Positions 22,601 to 34,855 of a stretch of 64,000 nucleotides of DNA are shown here, in pieces. The number at the start of each line of letters is the position of its first letter. Position 1 is the stretch's first letter. A model generated the notes under the pieces. It searched no databases and was not told the DNA's origin. It was given only the letters and a program-made list of their open reading frames with translations. Both the position numbers and the translations under genes were made by a program. This stretch comes from Cryptomeria japonica (Eukaryota; Streptophyta; Pinopsida; Cupressales; Cupressaceae): assembly GCF_030272615.1 (NCBI RefSeq), contig NC_081410.1, forward strand, positions 503,182,942-503,246,941, given 5' to 3'.

Positions 22601-24537
22601 TTTCTATATTTTGGAGCATAGCATGTGATGACACTCTGCTCCTACATGTGTCCTTTCTTGTTGTATTTATGCCTTGTCTATTGTTATGCCTCTAAAAGTT
22701 TCTATTTGAGGTCACCTTGTGATTGGATGTTGTGTTTGTGTGGGTGTGATACTTGAGTTGTGAGTCTCCTTGGTAGTTTGGTGTCAGCTTAGGTCTAGAA
22801 TATGTGTTGGGACCTTATGTCATCTCCTAGCACGGGGGGTGGTTCCTTTGGTTCCACATGGTCGAGTGGTTGGTGCTTTTCTACCATTGGGATGTTCTCA
22901 TTGGATTCATATGTGTGCATGTGGATTATCCTTCATTGCAGCTTATGGTTGATTATGGTAGCAGATGAATGTAATTAATATCATGAGATATGTAATGTAA
23001 TCATATTGTAGAAGTTGTAGATGAGACTGTGTAATTAAGAGAGCTATGTTCTTGTTGAAATGATCATATAATTATATAGTGGATGATGTTTAGGAAATGG
23101 GTCTATAATTTGTGAGATGGATATTGAGATGTATTGGAATGTAAATTACCTTTGATATGGAATGCAATTCATGTTAATAGATATGTTGTAGATTATCTTA
23201 TAAATGGTTCTTAAAGGGATTCATGAGTTTTTATATTAAGGTCATGTAATAGGAATTTATGTTCATGTTTAAGATAGAAAAGAAGAAATCTGACATGCAA
23301 ATTAAGATGATAATGTAAATGTAGCTATGTAACTTGCATTTAGTGGATATAAGTATTAGGACTCATAGTATGATGAAATATTTATATGTTGTAATGGATT
23401 GTAATAATTATGTTGTAATAGGATGATCTTTGAGTATGGTTGTATATGCAAACATTGAATGAATGTTCTCATTGAAAGGTTGATATTCTTGATGAATGGA
23501 TACTTCTAGACTGTAAGAGTGAATGGGTAGCTGGTAAGATAAATAGTCAACCTTAAGAAAATGATATAGATTATTTAGTTAATGAGGTATGAGGTTACGA
23601 CTCTAGTAGTAGAATAAGACATGGGTGCATCTCAAAGTATTTGAATATTGCTTAGTTAATGGGAATAATGTAACTATATTTGTGGTATGCATCTGTCATT
23701 ACATGTATGTTATGATTGTTAGATGAGCTTGTAGATTAAAAGTGGAAAAGAACCTATGTAAGTAGGATTGTTGTAGTGTAGGAAATGTAGTTGATAAATG
23801 ATAATGTGTATGTGATAATGGTATTTATATTTATGGTGGTGTTAGAAAGAAACAAGATATCATGAATATCATTTAAGATGATTGGTTAAAGAGGGACTTT
23901 ATGATTATTGCATCATGCATTTAGGAATCATGTTAAAGGGATATGATCATGATAGGATTATGGAATCAAGTGTAGGTATGAGAATGTTAGTTACAAAAGG
24001 AAAATTATGTCTATGTGTTATGTAATGGATAATCATTGTAAGTGAATTGTGATCATGTCAGTAGAAGAAATGGATAAGAATTAGGCACATTTGGATTTTG
24101 GTGATTAAAATGAATCTTAAGAAGGAAAGATTTAATGATGCATTTAAAAGAAAAGGATATCATATTGGGTTAAAGATAAGTAGATTGCATACCATGAAAG
24201 ATAGGAACTAAGTGTATTGCATTTGTGTATGAATAATGATTAAGGATGTTAAGTGTTGTAATGGAAATGGTTAGATTGTTATTGCTTATGATGGTAGTAA
24301 GTAGTGTCATTGAGATACCCTAGGGAGATGGCATTAATGATTTGTTATGTTTAACTCCGCTCGCATAATTGGTTTATGAGTGTATGTGATATGTTTCACG
24401 TTCATAAAGATTATGTGTTAAATCTATAATGCATAGTTGATGATATGTGTTGCATTAGATGTTATTTTAATTTTTTTTATCTCCATTAGTATTTTAGTTT
24501 GCTTTATTTTCTCTAGGGTATTTTGGTAGACATTACA
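19683..24537. mobile_element. Possible 4.9 kb solo LTR
   Basis: The segment begins TGTAGTGCCCC and ends GACATTACA, giving inverted ends TGTARTG. The flanks are GTATC (19678-19682) and ATATC (24538-24542), four of five bases equal. No polyprotein is visible. Parts differ strongly: 20330-20640 is very AT-rich; 20760-21560 has a transcript-like pyrimidine-rich character; 22960-24340 is almost free of C on the plus strand. Without a second copy in the window the borders remain a guess, and such a long LTR is unusual though known in some gypsy lineages. Confidence 0.4.
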
Positions 24538-25140
24538 ATATCTCTCTAAATAAGACTCAAGAAAAGCGTGATAAGGCCATCAATGAATAAGTAAGCACTA
24601 GATTGACTCAATGATATCAAATAAAAGTATTTGAGAGCCAAAGCTAATATTGGAATTGTATAGCCTTGAAAAGAGCTCTAATCAAATCAAGGGAGGTCCT
24701 CATTTTTTAATGCAAAGTATGGGGTGTGTTAGCAAGCAACAAACAAGGCTTCCACCTTAGCATGAGCCACCTAACATGATGCAAATTTCTAGACCTATGC
24801 GACTCCCTTTCGTAACATGACGCTTAATAAGTATTTCCAGATTCTTACGTGTCCCATAGGTCATGCCTTGTGTTTTATGGTTCCTAGTATGTTCCCATAG
24901 ATCTTACTAGTCCCTAGATGTCATACACTTTTTGGTTTTTGCATGCTTCATGTGTGTGTTACCTATGTTGATCATATTTCTCCTTTTATCTTGATATTTG
25001 AAATTGATGAGATCCTAAGTATTCAAGGCTACTACCTTCCCAAAATTGGTGTTTTGTTGTCTCTTTAATGTCTTGATGAAAGTCTTTCTTGGTTTTTCTA
25101 TAGTTTACTAAGATTATGAGCATAAGTTCATACTCCCACT
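24538..25140 (+). other. Probable gypsy 3' untranslated remnant
   Basis: No coding frame is visible. The stretch ends in a polypurine tract followed by an LTR-like start, so it probably belongs to the 3' end of a degraded plus-strand element whose coding part is gone. Confidence 0.35.
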
Positions 25141-25155
25141 AAGGTGGGGGGTAAA
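25141..25155 (+). promoter_or_regulatory. Polypurine tract
   Basis: AAGGTGGGGGGTAAA lies directly before TGTAGTGTCATAAATTG, a typical plant gypsy LTR opening. It marks a 3' LTR junction on the plus strand. Confidence 0.6.
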
Positions 25156-26783
25156 TGTAGTGTCATAAATTGTATCCCTTTACAATTTCACACTCAGTTT
25201 GAGCTCACTTTGGTGGTTGTGCGTCATGCTCCTAATTTGTGCCTAATTGTGCTAAGTTTGAGACTATTTCCAAAGGATTAGTGCAATCCCCTATTCAAAG
25301 GCCTTTTTCCTAGCTTTAAATGTTATGACTAAGGTTCCTGGCACCCCTATCCTCCTAGACTAGGGCCCTTGTCTAGGCATTTTGGCCCCAAATTCAAAAT
25401 CATGACGATCAACTTTATGAGTAGCAGTAAAGTGCTCCCAAATGTTGACATTTACTAAAAATTAAACCTGAAAAGGTGTAAGTTGTATATAAATACAAAT
25501 TCCTCTCTCATTTGGACATGTATCTATCACAACTAAATTCCAATTGAGCATTTAATCAAGAATCTTTAAGGTAATTGAGGGAAAGTATTCAATAAAGGAT
25601 TCAAGAATTCAAGTTCAACAATCATGTACAAGTTTTATGTCCTTCATGATGAAGGCATGCATTAAATTATATCAAGCAACATCAAGCTTTGTGTAAATCT
25701 TCAAGGCATTGGTTTCACATCAAAGGTATCATTTGCTATTTCAAGCATTTTCTTTAAGGTTTTCAACATCTACTCTACTAAGGGTAAGCTTTCTCTCATC
25801 TAACATTTCTATAGGATGAAGATTTAAAAAACAACATGAGGTTTAACTTAAGAAAACATGTATAGATACAACACAACATTTTCTCCTCTTCTTGTGTGTG
25901 CAAGTGAAATTTGATAGTTAAAAGTTGCAGAATTATGTAGAGCAAACTAAGACACACAATCACAAACTTTGAACAAGTGAAAATGCTTGGACCATGCTTA
26001 TTTGCTCACTTGTCTAACACTTTTAGGCTAACTTTTAGAGAGAAAGATCTATAGAGCCTCCTAATCTAAAATCTGAAGCCTTGGCTCAGAAAGACACCTA
26101 TAGGACTAGGGCACTTATCTCTATAATCTAGCACTTTCGAATCTAGATTTTAGCTACAAGTTTTGTATCTATATGTTTATGCTAAATCTTATCAATTTCA
26201 TGTCATTTTGCCTATATCTTGCATATTCATGCCATAATCAATCAAATAAAAAATAGGAATAATTAAACACATTGACTAGGTCTCCTTGAGGATTGAAGTT
26301 GGACCTAATTGATTGTGCTCCATGAAATGATCCCAATTGGAAGTGGTGAATGAATAAGTTCCTAGTTTGCATTTCCGTTATATTTTAGAATGATTAAATA
26401 TGAGGATAAATAATTCAAGGACAAACAAAAAATCACATTCAGCTAGGGTTCCCATTTTTAAATATTCCAATATTGATTTATTCTCTACCAAGTGTCATTT
26501 TTATATAATTATTATGTGATGGATGATCCATGTGTATATATAAACCTCTTTGATGGTAAACTCTATCATCTGTATTTTTTCAATAAAAAAAAAGACATTA
26601 ATACTTATAAAATATATTTAAGTCTGTCAATTTCTATTTTTTAGTTTTTTTATAAATGTAGGAAAGCACACAAATAATTCCTAGAAATAGTAAATAAAGT
26701 ATAGGTAAGTACATGTAAGTATTTTTAATGACTCATGTGATATTTTAGAGGCAATGCCCACCAGGTATTGTGGAATGCCTTTA
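25156..26783 (+). repeat. LTR of a degraded gypsy-like element, right end unclear
   Basis: It starts TGTAGTGTCATAAATTG after the polypurine tract. A good TATA box, TATATAAATA, at 25486-25495 lies about 330 bp in, as expected for an LTR promoter. The end was not located; a second LTR junction at 26799 sets an outer limit. No coding sequence is visible. Confidence 0.5.
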
Positions 26784-27299
26784 TTGAGGGGGTAATATGT
26801 AAACACCAAAAAATGAAAAGGCTAACATGGAAATTTTAATGATGATCATGATCCAAATTAGCCTAAGAATGGAGTTACATGAAATAAATCTATAGCAACT
26901 AAACATGTCTCCAAGATGAGCTCCTGTTTGTCAATATATTATTCTATTTTTCCTCCTTTATCACCCTTCATTTTCTATGTTGATAAATTTATCATGATTT
27001 TAGAGAAATTTAACTATAGTGAATGCATCTTCATCATAATAAGTTTTCATTTATGATATTCATTATAAACGAAATGATTTAAAATATTTGTCTAGGTATG
27101 TTTGTAAATGATAAATAAAAAAGCTTTATTTTATTTTACTTTTGCTAAAAAATATCAAAACAAATAAATCAATTTGTATTTTTTGTTATTGTTACTATCT
27201 TTTTTATACAATCAAGGAGGAGAAAAGTTCTTATTTATAAAAAAGATTGAATAACTATATTTAATTAGTTATTAAAATCTTTTTATCATTGTTTAAGTC
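26784..27299 (+). repeat. Second polypurine tract and truncated LTR start
   Basis: TTGAGGGGGTAATA (26784-26797) is followed by TGTAAACACC at 26799, which has the form of an LTR start. The LTR, if real, is cut within 500 bp by LINE-derived sequence. The rest is AT-rich without features. Confidence 0.4.
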
Positions 27300-28285
27300 T
27301 GCTCCCAATGTCTCTCATGTTCAGTGGAATTTGAATGGAGTTGTTGTGTCCTTTGCTCCACTAGTGAGCAATGCTCCCCCCTGCATCTATTGTGGGTGTC
27401 AAGGATGCCCACCCTTTTCATAGCCCTCCTATGGGTGCTAGTGTTGTGGTTGCTCCAAGAGACATTGTAGTTACCATTGCTATTGATGATGGTCCTATTA
27501 ATGCAGGTGCTAAGGTCCCTCTTGGACCTTCTTCTACTGTTGGTGAGTGAAGTTTTTCTAATCTATTGCTCATCCTCCCAAGGGGAAATATCATCCTATT
27601 CCTTATGCCAAAACCTCCTCTGTGGTGGTTTGTGGCCAAGATGTGGTAGAAAATGCTGGTTTCTATGAACACTATGGGTTGGTGTGCATATTTGTTGGAC
27701 TTTGACCTTCTCTCCCCAACCTCCATCATTGGGTGAGTGATTCCTATACTCCTTTGGTTGCTAGTAGCATTGAGATTTACCCTTGTGCTAAAGGCTTTTT
27801 CATTGCTTCCTTTGCTTCTTCTCATGATCATGACTTGGTGTTGGGAAAGTTGTGGGCTTAGGGAGTTAACTCTCTTTATCAAACCTTGGACAACTTCTTT
27901 TAATCCTCTTACTGAACCACTCGATGTGTGTCCAGTATGGGTTTGCCTTCCTAATATTCCCCTTCATTTCTAGGACCATTCTTGCTACAAGGCCATTGGT
28001 AACTATATAGGCCGATTCTTGAAGGTTGATGATTCCATGATTACCATGGGTTCTTCTACATTTGCTTGCATTTCAATCAACATTGAAATTTTTATGCCTC
28101 TCCCTAGGGATGTGGTTCTTATGGTTGGGGATAGGCCATGGACTCAATTGTTGGATTATGAGGGCCTCCCCTTTTGCTATCAAAGATGCTTCGCAATGGG
28201 TCACTTAGCTTTAGATTATTCTTGTAAGGAAATCAGAGTGCAGAAACACTTTCTAGAATGTCAATTTCTTAGAGAAGATAAGAAG
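27300..28285 (+). pseudogene. LINE (L1-type) ORF1 remnant, DUF4283 plus CCHC
   Basis: Translation in frames joined by shifts gives the DUF4283 core: EIYPCAKGFFIASFASSHDHD, VLGKLWAWG-like with a stop at the Trp, SFNPLTEPLDVCPVWVCLPNIPLHF, AIGNYIGRFLKVDD. It ends with DYEGLPFCYQRCFAMGHLALDY, a degenerate zinc knuckle (CxxCxxxGHxxxxC with the last Cys lost to Tyr). This is the ORF1 RNA-binding protein of plant L1 elements. ORF2 (endonuclease and RT) is absent: Copia-3 sequence begins just after. Frameshifts occur near 27665 and 27870. Confidence 0.8.
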
Positions 28286-28294
28286 AGATATATT

Positions 28295-29733
28295 TAAATT
28301 TTAATTATAATCATTAAGATGCACAACAAAGGAATAAAAAAGTAAACATACAAGTTCACAATCACACAGAGTATACTAGATTTCACATGGGAAAACCCTT
28401 ACTGATGAAAAACCCACACACTAAAGAAAAACACTTGTATTACAAGAATTTGGAAATTGCATACATGATACAGTTCATACTCTGATCTAGTCTCTACTCA
28501 GGAAACAATACAGATTATTACATTCACAATCGGTCTCTTATTCAACATCAAATAGAATCACCAATCGATCACCATCAACGAACTAACCAGCTGTTGCAAC
28601 CATTCCTACAGACAATGTATATTTATTCAAAAATGGTTCGATTCGGTTTCTCTATGACTTCCAACCATTGGCTCTCAAATAGCCATGTAGAATTTTAACC
28701 TAATTCCCAAAGTTCCATCTTGGATAAATCACCATCATCCACCTCAACAGGTCAAACTGAGTCATATTGTGGTCCCACTAAGTCTCAAAATTTATCAGCT
28801 AGAGTTCCTTACTACGGTAATGTTTTAAACTTCTCTTATCAATCTCCATTGTCTCATCAAAATCATCTTTGTCGCCCAAACAATCCTCATGTCTTATCAA
28901 TATTGGATATTGGCTTTTCAGCATAGACTGTAGCTTCGACTTCCTTGTTGAAATGTCTTAGTGAAACCTTAAGCTATACCAAAAAGATTAAATCATCACC
29001 AAGATAATTCAATGTCTTATCAATGTGATCTTATCAACCAAAGGTATGACCTTGAAATCCTTCATGAAGAGTCTTATCGAATCCTGGTGTTATACTAAAA
29101 ATATTAAGGTATCGCCAAGACTCAATGATGTCTCAACGACATGGTCTTATCGAAAAAGAGAAGAGCCTTCAATCAACTCCTTCGGATGATATACCAAAAC
29201 CAAAAGTCACACTAAAATCTTCATTTTTGCCAAGACTTCACCAAGGTCTCATCGGCATGACCTTCTCATTGGCAAGAAACATAACTATGGCTATAGGCTT
29301 AAAATGTATTAGCGACATCAAAAGTCATCCCAAAATCTCTGACATTGCCTAGACCCAACACATGTCATAGTGATATGGATGTTAAGTATAACTTCTATGA
29401 ACTTCTTATAGGGTCTTTCTGAACCTGGGTGTTACACCAGTACCCACAACCCATCGTCAAGGCTACTCCACCATCACACTGAAACAAAAGCTTTTTGCCT
29501 AGAAATGTGACTTCTTCAAACTCCTTAACGAGACTCGTTGAACACCAAGGTCACAATGAAAACATTGCTAATTGACAAGACTAAGAAATGTCTCATCGAA
29601 ACAAACCCAATAGAGTGTAACATGCCTTCTATGTTTGACTTCATCAAGACATTGTAAGAGTCATACATAAATTCTTGAAACTAGTCATTTTGAGAGGTTT
29701 CAACTAGAAAGATTGAGGCACACTTCCTCAACA
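28295..29733 (-). repeat. Copia-3 3' LTR
   Basis: On the minus strand it starts TGTTGAGGAAGTGTG at 29733, just after the polypurine tract. The other end is near 28,295, after a GGGTTTTCCCATGTGAAAT-type stretch common near copia LTR ends. No second copy is in the window, so the left edge is approximate. Confidence 0.7.
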
Positions 29734-29744
29734 TTCTCCCACTT
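29734..29744 (-). promoter_or_regulatory. Copia-3 polypurine tract
   Basis: AAGTGGGAGAA on the minus strand directly precedes TGTTGAGG. It is very close to the AAGTGGGAGA tracts of Tnt1-type elements. Confidence 0.8.
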
Positions 29745-29799
29745 GACAAAGATCTTACTAGTACCTCTAGAACACTTAAAGAATACTAAGAATCATGAG

Positions 29800-30345
29800 C
29801 TCCAAGGCCCATAGAGTCAACACACCATTTGAAATTAGCTATGCTCGTTGGTTTTTTCAACACATCTGCAACATCTTCAGAGTATCCACCTTTTCCAAAT
29901 TAACTTTTTCATCCTCCACCATGTCTGGGATAAAGTAATACTTCACATCAACAAGTTTCATCCTGGCATGGAACGTGGGCTTCTTAGCCAAACAAATGTC
30001 ACTCTTACTATCACAATAGATAGAAATCTACCCTACATTAAACACAACATCAAAACATAACTACTTAAGCCAAACAACCTCTTGACAGGCTCGATTTGCT
30101 GCCATGTACTCATCCTCTATAGTGGACAAAGCGACTATAGCTTGTTGCTTGCTCATCCAATTGATTGCACCACCATTGAATGTGAATACATGTCCACTAG
30201 TGGATCTTTTGTTATCAATGTCCCCTACCCAATCAGAATCCACATATCCTTGAATGCATTGATATTCCTTTGTGAACCAACCAATTTTCCATGGTAACAC
30301 AAAGCATATTGAGAAGTTCCTTTCAGGTATCTAAACACTCTCTTC
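29800..30345 (-). pseudogene. Copia-3 RNase H
   Basis: The motifs YVDSDWVGD (Asp), STIEDEYMAANRACQEVVWLK (Glu) and, after a stop, SIYCDSKSDICLAKKPTFHARMK (Asp region) are visible in order. The segment ends in weakly conserved sequence before the polypurine tract. A stop at about 30300 separates it from RT. Confidence 0.88.
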
Positions 30346-31330
30346 ACATCATCCCAATGCAGTCTTCTTGGATTTGCCATAAACCATCTTAGTACTTCCA
30401 CTACTTGGGGAATATCTAGCCTTGTACAACCATTGCATACATCAAGCTACCAACTACACTTGCATAAGGAACCTTAGCCATGTCCTCCATCTTAGAAGAA
30501 AATTTTGTATAATCTTCAATAAAAAACTTCATTCCCTAAAACACTGGAACAACTAACTAGTTGCAATCTGGCATGTTAAATCTCTCCAAGATAGTACTAA
30601 TGTACTTGCTTTGACTGAGCCAAAGATTTCTATTTTTTCTTTCCCTAATGATTTCCATCCCTTGAATATACCTAGTTGTACCTAAGTCTTTCATTTCAAA
30701 ACACTCTGACAACTGAGACTTTAAATCAAAAATCATACCCTTATCATTCCCAATGAATAACATGTCATCCAAATATAGAGCAATGATAAGAACATGACCA
30801 TTTTCAGTTTTGTAATACACACAATGATCAAATCTTAATCTTACAAATCCTAGTGACAACACAAATGTGTCAAAATTCTGGTACCACATTCTAGGTGATT
30901 GTTTTAAACTATAAAAAGATTTCTTTAGTTTATAAAGCAAGGATTCTTTACCTTTTACCACAAAATGCTCAAGCTAGGACATATAGATTTCTTCCTCCAA
31001 ATCTCCATGAAGGAACATTGTCTTCACATCCATCTGCTCAATCTCAAAGTCATATGTTGTTACAAGTGACAAAATAAATCCAATAGATGTCAGCTTTTCT
31101 ACAAGAGAAAATATTTTTTCATAATCAATTCCCTCTACCTGGGAATATCCTTTCGCGACCAACCTATATTTGTACTTTTCAACACTGTCACCCAAACCAA
31201 TTTTCTTATTAAATACCTATTTACAGCCAATTGGTTTTCTACCTTCAGGGAAGGGCATTAGATCCCAAGTTTCATTCTTCCTTAGAGAAGCCATTTCTTT
31301 ATTCATAGCCTCCAACTAGGAATCCGAACT
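30346..31330 (-). pseudogene. Copia-3 reverse transcriptase
   Basis: From right to left: EAMNKEMASLRKNETWDLM (RT N-terminus), YRLVAKGYSQVEGIDYEKIFS, EIEQMDVKTMFLHGDLEEEIYM (motif A Asp intact), LKQSPRMWYQNFD, the YLDD box in ALYLDDMLFIGND, and the thumb (SKYISTILERFNMPDCN). Stops at about 30974, 30557 and 31200 break it. It is a normal copia RT in layout with only scattered damage. Confidence 0.9.
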
Positions 31331-31689
31331 AGACATTTGTATTGCCTCCTTCATGGTCCTAGGTTCATTAGCATTAATAATCAAAGCATAGGCAAAATTT
31401 GAATCCAACATTGAATAACCATACCTATTAGGTTGTCTCCTCTTCTGTATAGACCTTCTCAATGGTTGAGGTGGAGGTTCTTGATCTTCTTCTTGATCAG
31501 AACTTTCATAGCTATTTGAGCTCTCCTCTCTTTTCGGTACACAAGGAGTTCAAAGTTCCTCCTTTTTTGGAGTTAGAGGAATTTCAATTTCAGCTTCCTC
31601 TTTCTTTGTCTTTCCAGACTATAGATCAACTGAGCTAGGCTTCATCTCACAAAAGATTACACTTTTTCTATACAAGACCTTCTCAGTGA

Positions 31690-32345
31690 CTAGATTCTAA
31701 AAGTTGTATCCTTTTACACCCAAGATGTAGCCAATAAAGATACATTTAACAACTTTTTTATCCAACTTAGATCTATTTACATCAGACACATAAGCATATG
31801 CCTCACAACCAAAGACATGAATATGTCTCAGAGAGGTCTTCTTACCAGACCATTCTTCCATAGGCATCTTGTCTACCAACGTTGAAGTGGAAGATCTATT
31901 TTATAAATAATATGTTGTGGACACAGCTTCAACCCAGAACTTCTTCTCCAGGCCAGCACCACTCAACATAATTCTCGTCTTTTCCATTAGAGTTTGATTC
32001 AACCTTTCAGAAACTCCATTTTTGTATGGAGTGTAAGGTGTGGTCTTATGCCTTTTAATTCCATGGTTTTTAAAAAATTGATCAAATTTTGTAGAACAGA
32101 ACTCGCTGCCATTATCAATCCTTAGTGCATTTAATTTTCCTACTAGTCTGATTCTCAACCAAGTTTTTAAATTCTTTGAATTGATTGAACAATTTTGATT
32201 TGCTTTTCAAAAAATACACAAATGCCCTTCTCAAATAATCATCTATAAATGAAACATAATATTTAGAATTTGATAACGAAGGAACATTAACTAGACCAAA
32301 AACAACAAAGTGAACATAGTCCAGCAAGCCAAAAGATTTATGAGG
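31690..32345 (-). pseudogene. Copia-3 integrase
   Basis: The core reads LDYVHFVVFG where LDYVHSDVWG is usual, so the first catalytic Asp is Val. The second Asp (ALRIDNGSEFCS) and the Glu (GVSERLNQTLMEK) are present. The end (HVFGCEAYAYV, then KCIFIGY) is typical. One frameshift lies near 32130, and a stop at about 31900 precedes the C-terminal part. The missing Asp should abolish strand transfer. Confidence 0.88.
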
Positions 32346-33040
32346 ACTAGAGCAAAAAGAAACACGATGTTTCCTTCCATATATGAAATGTTCACAAAAT
32401 TCAAATTCAAAGTTACAATCATCAAGCCCCTCAACTATCTATTTTTTATTTTTCAAAGCTTTTAATCCCTTCTATCCTATTTGATTGAGTCTATGATGCC
32501 AAAGCATTGTTTTCTCGGTAGGAATTTTAACCTCCATTTAACTTGCTCCTTTCTTCTTCCAAGCAGCCTTGTTTGAATTTCCAGAGGCATTGTTACATTG
32601 AATAGACTGTGCTTCCAGCTTGAACAAAGTACCAAATCATGCACCCTTAACCAATACTATGGAGCCTCTAGTTATCTTACAACCACTACTCGAGAATGAA
32701 ACTTGTACACAGCCAACATCATTCAACTTACTGACAGAAAGAAAATTTCGAGCCAAACCTAGTATGTGCATTATGCCATCAATTCCCTTAATTTTTCCAT
32801 CAAGAAACCAAGTTCTGACTCTTCCTCAGCTAACAATCTCAAGAGATGAATCATTAGCCAAGTACACCTTTCCACCATCATATTCCTCATACTTTGAGAA
32901 CCATTCTCTATGAGATGTCATGTGGAATGATGCACCTGAATCGATGAACTAGACATTAAAAGATCTATGAGATGTTGTTGGTTGACAAATTTATCACCTA
33001 ACTCTATATTATCATGCCCACAAAGGTGACAAATGTAACC
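32346..33040 (-). pseudogene. Copia-3 zinc knuckle, protease and GAG-pre-integrase remnants
   Basis: A CHLCGHD fragment of a gag zinc knuckle lies at 33011-33040. A REWFSKYEEYDGGKVYLAND-like stretch and a GIMHILGLARNFLSVSKL stretch, typical of copia protease, follow at 32,930-32,700. MLWHHRLNQIG at about 32,500 is GAG-pre-integrase. Stops are frequent and several frames are used. The protease active-site motif itself is not readable. Confidence 0.7.
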
Positions 33041-33050
33041 ATAGTTGAAC

Positions 33051-33886
33051 CAATCTAAACAAACTATCTACTAATTGATTCTTTGCTTGTTTTACAAGGT
33101 GGCAACTACCTTCATATGATGTTCAATGAACAAAGAATTAACCAAATGCTTTTAACCCGAAAGCAAATAAGGAAAGAGATTTCAACCAGAAAGCTTTGCA
33201 AAGGAATGCATCAAAAACAAAATAATATTTTTTTAGATTTTTCAAATTTTGAGTCAACCAGATTACCACAAAATAAACCATTCACCATTTCAAATATAAA
33301 TCCATCCACTAATAACCATTCAAAAGAACAGAAGGCATGCACACACCATAATTCAAAGATTAAGTATATCTGATAGCCACCAGTAATTTTTCTATATTTA
33401 AAATAGTTAAAACAAAAATATATGTGCTTAAAGAAGTTTTTTTCTCTTAAGAGTAAAGAAAATTTTTCCCAAAAACGTCCCTCTAGATATATCAGTCAAC
33501 TTATTTATAACTACTATCCCAAGTCCTTTCCATTTCAAGAAATGGTTTCTTTAAAGATAACAGTTTTCAATGTGACCATTCTCAAAACAGAAAAAAGATC
33601 CACTAAGTAGCAAAATGTAAATCACATCTCAAAACCACAAGGCTATAAAATTACCAAACTTAGGCTCGAGCATCGGGTGATGGGTGCTGTTCTACAATCT
33701 ATTTGTCAATCTCTTCCACTATTTCCTCTTCTTCAATCAACATCATAAGGAGATCTGTAAACTCTTCCTCATCGAGTACAGTATCTCAAAAAATGTTAGT
33801 CAAGTCCATGATGATATCCTCCTATAATCTTCAACATCTGACTGCACCACACGCCTTTCTTATCTTTAAGTACCATCTTGTTGAAC
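33051..33886. other. No recognised coding content
   Basis: AT-rich sequence to the right of the Copia-3 protease. I expected gag of Copia-3 here but could not read it on the minus strand. A short acidic frame on the minus strand at about 33,665-33,780 (EEEFTDLLMMLIEEEEIVEE) may be the continuation of the small unknown ORF to the right. Confidence 0.4.
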
Positions 33887-34120
33887 TCAATTATCTAGGT
33901 TTTTTCTTTCTATGAGCTTGTTCTGCAAGCGTTGTTTGTTGTTTTTGTCTTGCTCTATAACCTTTCCTAATATATTTATGACCTTCATATATTCACTGAA
34001 ATTAGTTTGTGATTTCCATGCAAAAGACCGTAACTGTCAGACTATATCCTCTTCCTCTTTCCATGGCCAATTCAAATCTAGGTTGCAAAATGGAAACTCA
34101 CCATCATGAGGCAAGACCAT
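33887..34120 (-). pseudogene. Small unknown ORF of the MVL...AWK type, copy 1
   Basis: I do not recognise the family. The minus-strand frame starts ATG at 34120 and ends at a TGA at 33887-33889, about 77 codons with one internal TGA (likely from CGA). The pattern MVLP, then a Trp/Glu-rich stretch ending EEED, then QLRSFAWK, then a helical, Lys/Gln-rich tail is visible. A similar arrangement occurs at 56,551-56,781. The context is a stretch with no identified transposition genes. Confidence 0.4.
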
Positions 34121-34855
34121 TCTAATGTAGGTGAATCATGACAATCTCCTCTTCTTAGCTATCTTTAATGTTTTTTGCAAAAATGATAGCATCAAATGTA
34201 GTAACACATACCACAACCCTTTTCATGTCCTTAGTTTCTTAATTGCCATTAATGATGGTACTTTGTAAATATTACCTTGATTTTTTTCTGTAAAGTGAAA
34301 AATTGGATCCCTAGTGAATCCCCACCTAGGAGAGAGAAAGGAAGCCACTAGGATGATTTTCGCTTGTGGGAACTTTACATTCAAAAGAGGGGCTTGAATC
34401 CACTAGATCCAAATCCAAGGGAAAAAAGGATGTGATTCCAAGTGGATTGCAAGGGTTGAAGTGTGATTTACCCTAAATGATAAAGTTGACGTGTTGACTA
34501 TGTGGAACAAAGAGAGAGATTGAGTGAAATGAGGAGCTACCGGTTTGGGATCATGATGTAATTTTGTATTTGTGTTAATTAGACTGATACGAATCTGTGT
34601 TACAAATTTGGAGAAATTTCCTTGGGACCATGGCGACAATGTACATGGTCCTCCACAAAATCCATGAAACAAAAAGGGTTCTTCTGTCTCTGCAAATGAA
34701 TCCCAAACTTGCAATTCGAGCTGCACACCTACAACCTATACATAGAAAATAGAGGGAGAATGGTTGTGGATAGGGGTTTTCCTCAATCAAACCCTAGTTG
34801 AGGAATCAACCTTGAAAGAAAGTAATTGCAAATGCTTGAATGTAAACAATGGAAA
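34121..34855. other. Non-coding sequence left of the Tat-B LTR
   Basis: No frame of interest. It includes promoter/leader-like sequence but no paired repeat. It is the host DNA into which Tat-B inserted, or another element's remains. Confidence 0.35.

Larger units (their letters stand above)
28295..33050 (-). mobile_element. Copia-3: Ty1/copia element, Tork-like, 5' end missing
   Basis: On the minus strand the order is zinc knuckle, protease, integrase, RT, RNase H, polypurine tract, 3' LTR. Motifs such as GYVDSDWVGDIDNKRSTSG and SKQQAIVALSTIEDEYMAA match the Tork/Tnt1-type copia lineage. It differs clearly from Copia-1/2. Gag upstream of the knuckle and the 5' LTR were not found, so the element is truncated or interrupted at about 33.05 kb. 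Many stops show that it is dead. The left border, in the LINE remnant, is approximate. Confidence 0.88.

Noticed and set aside
27418-27882. 154-codon minus-strand frame
   Set aside because: It is antisense to the LINE ORF1, whose translation has clear DUF4283 motifs on the plus strand.
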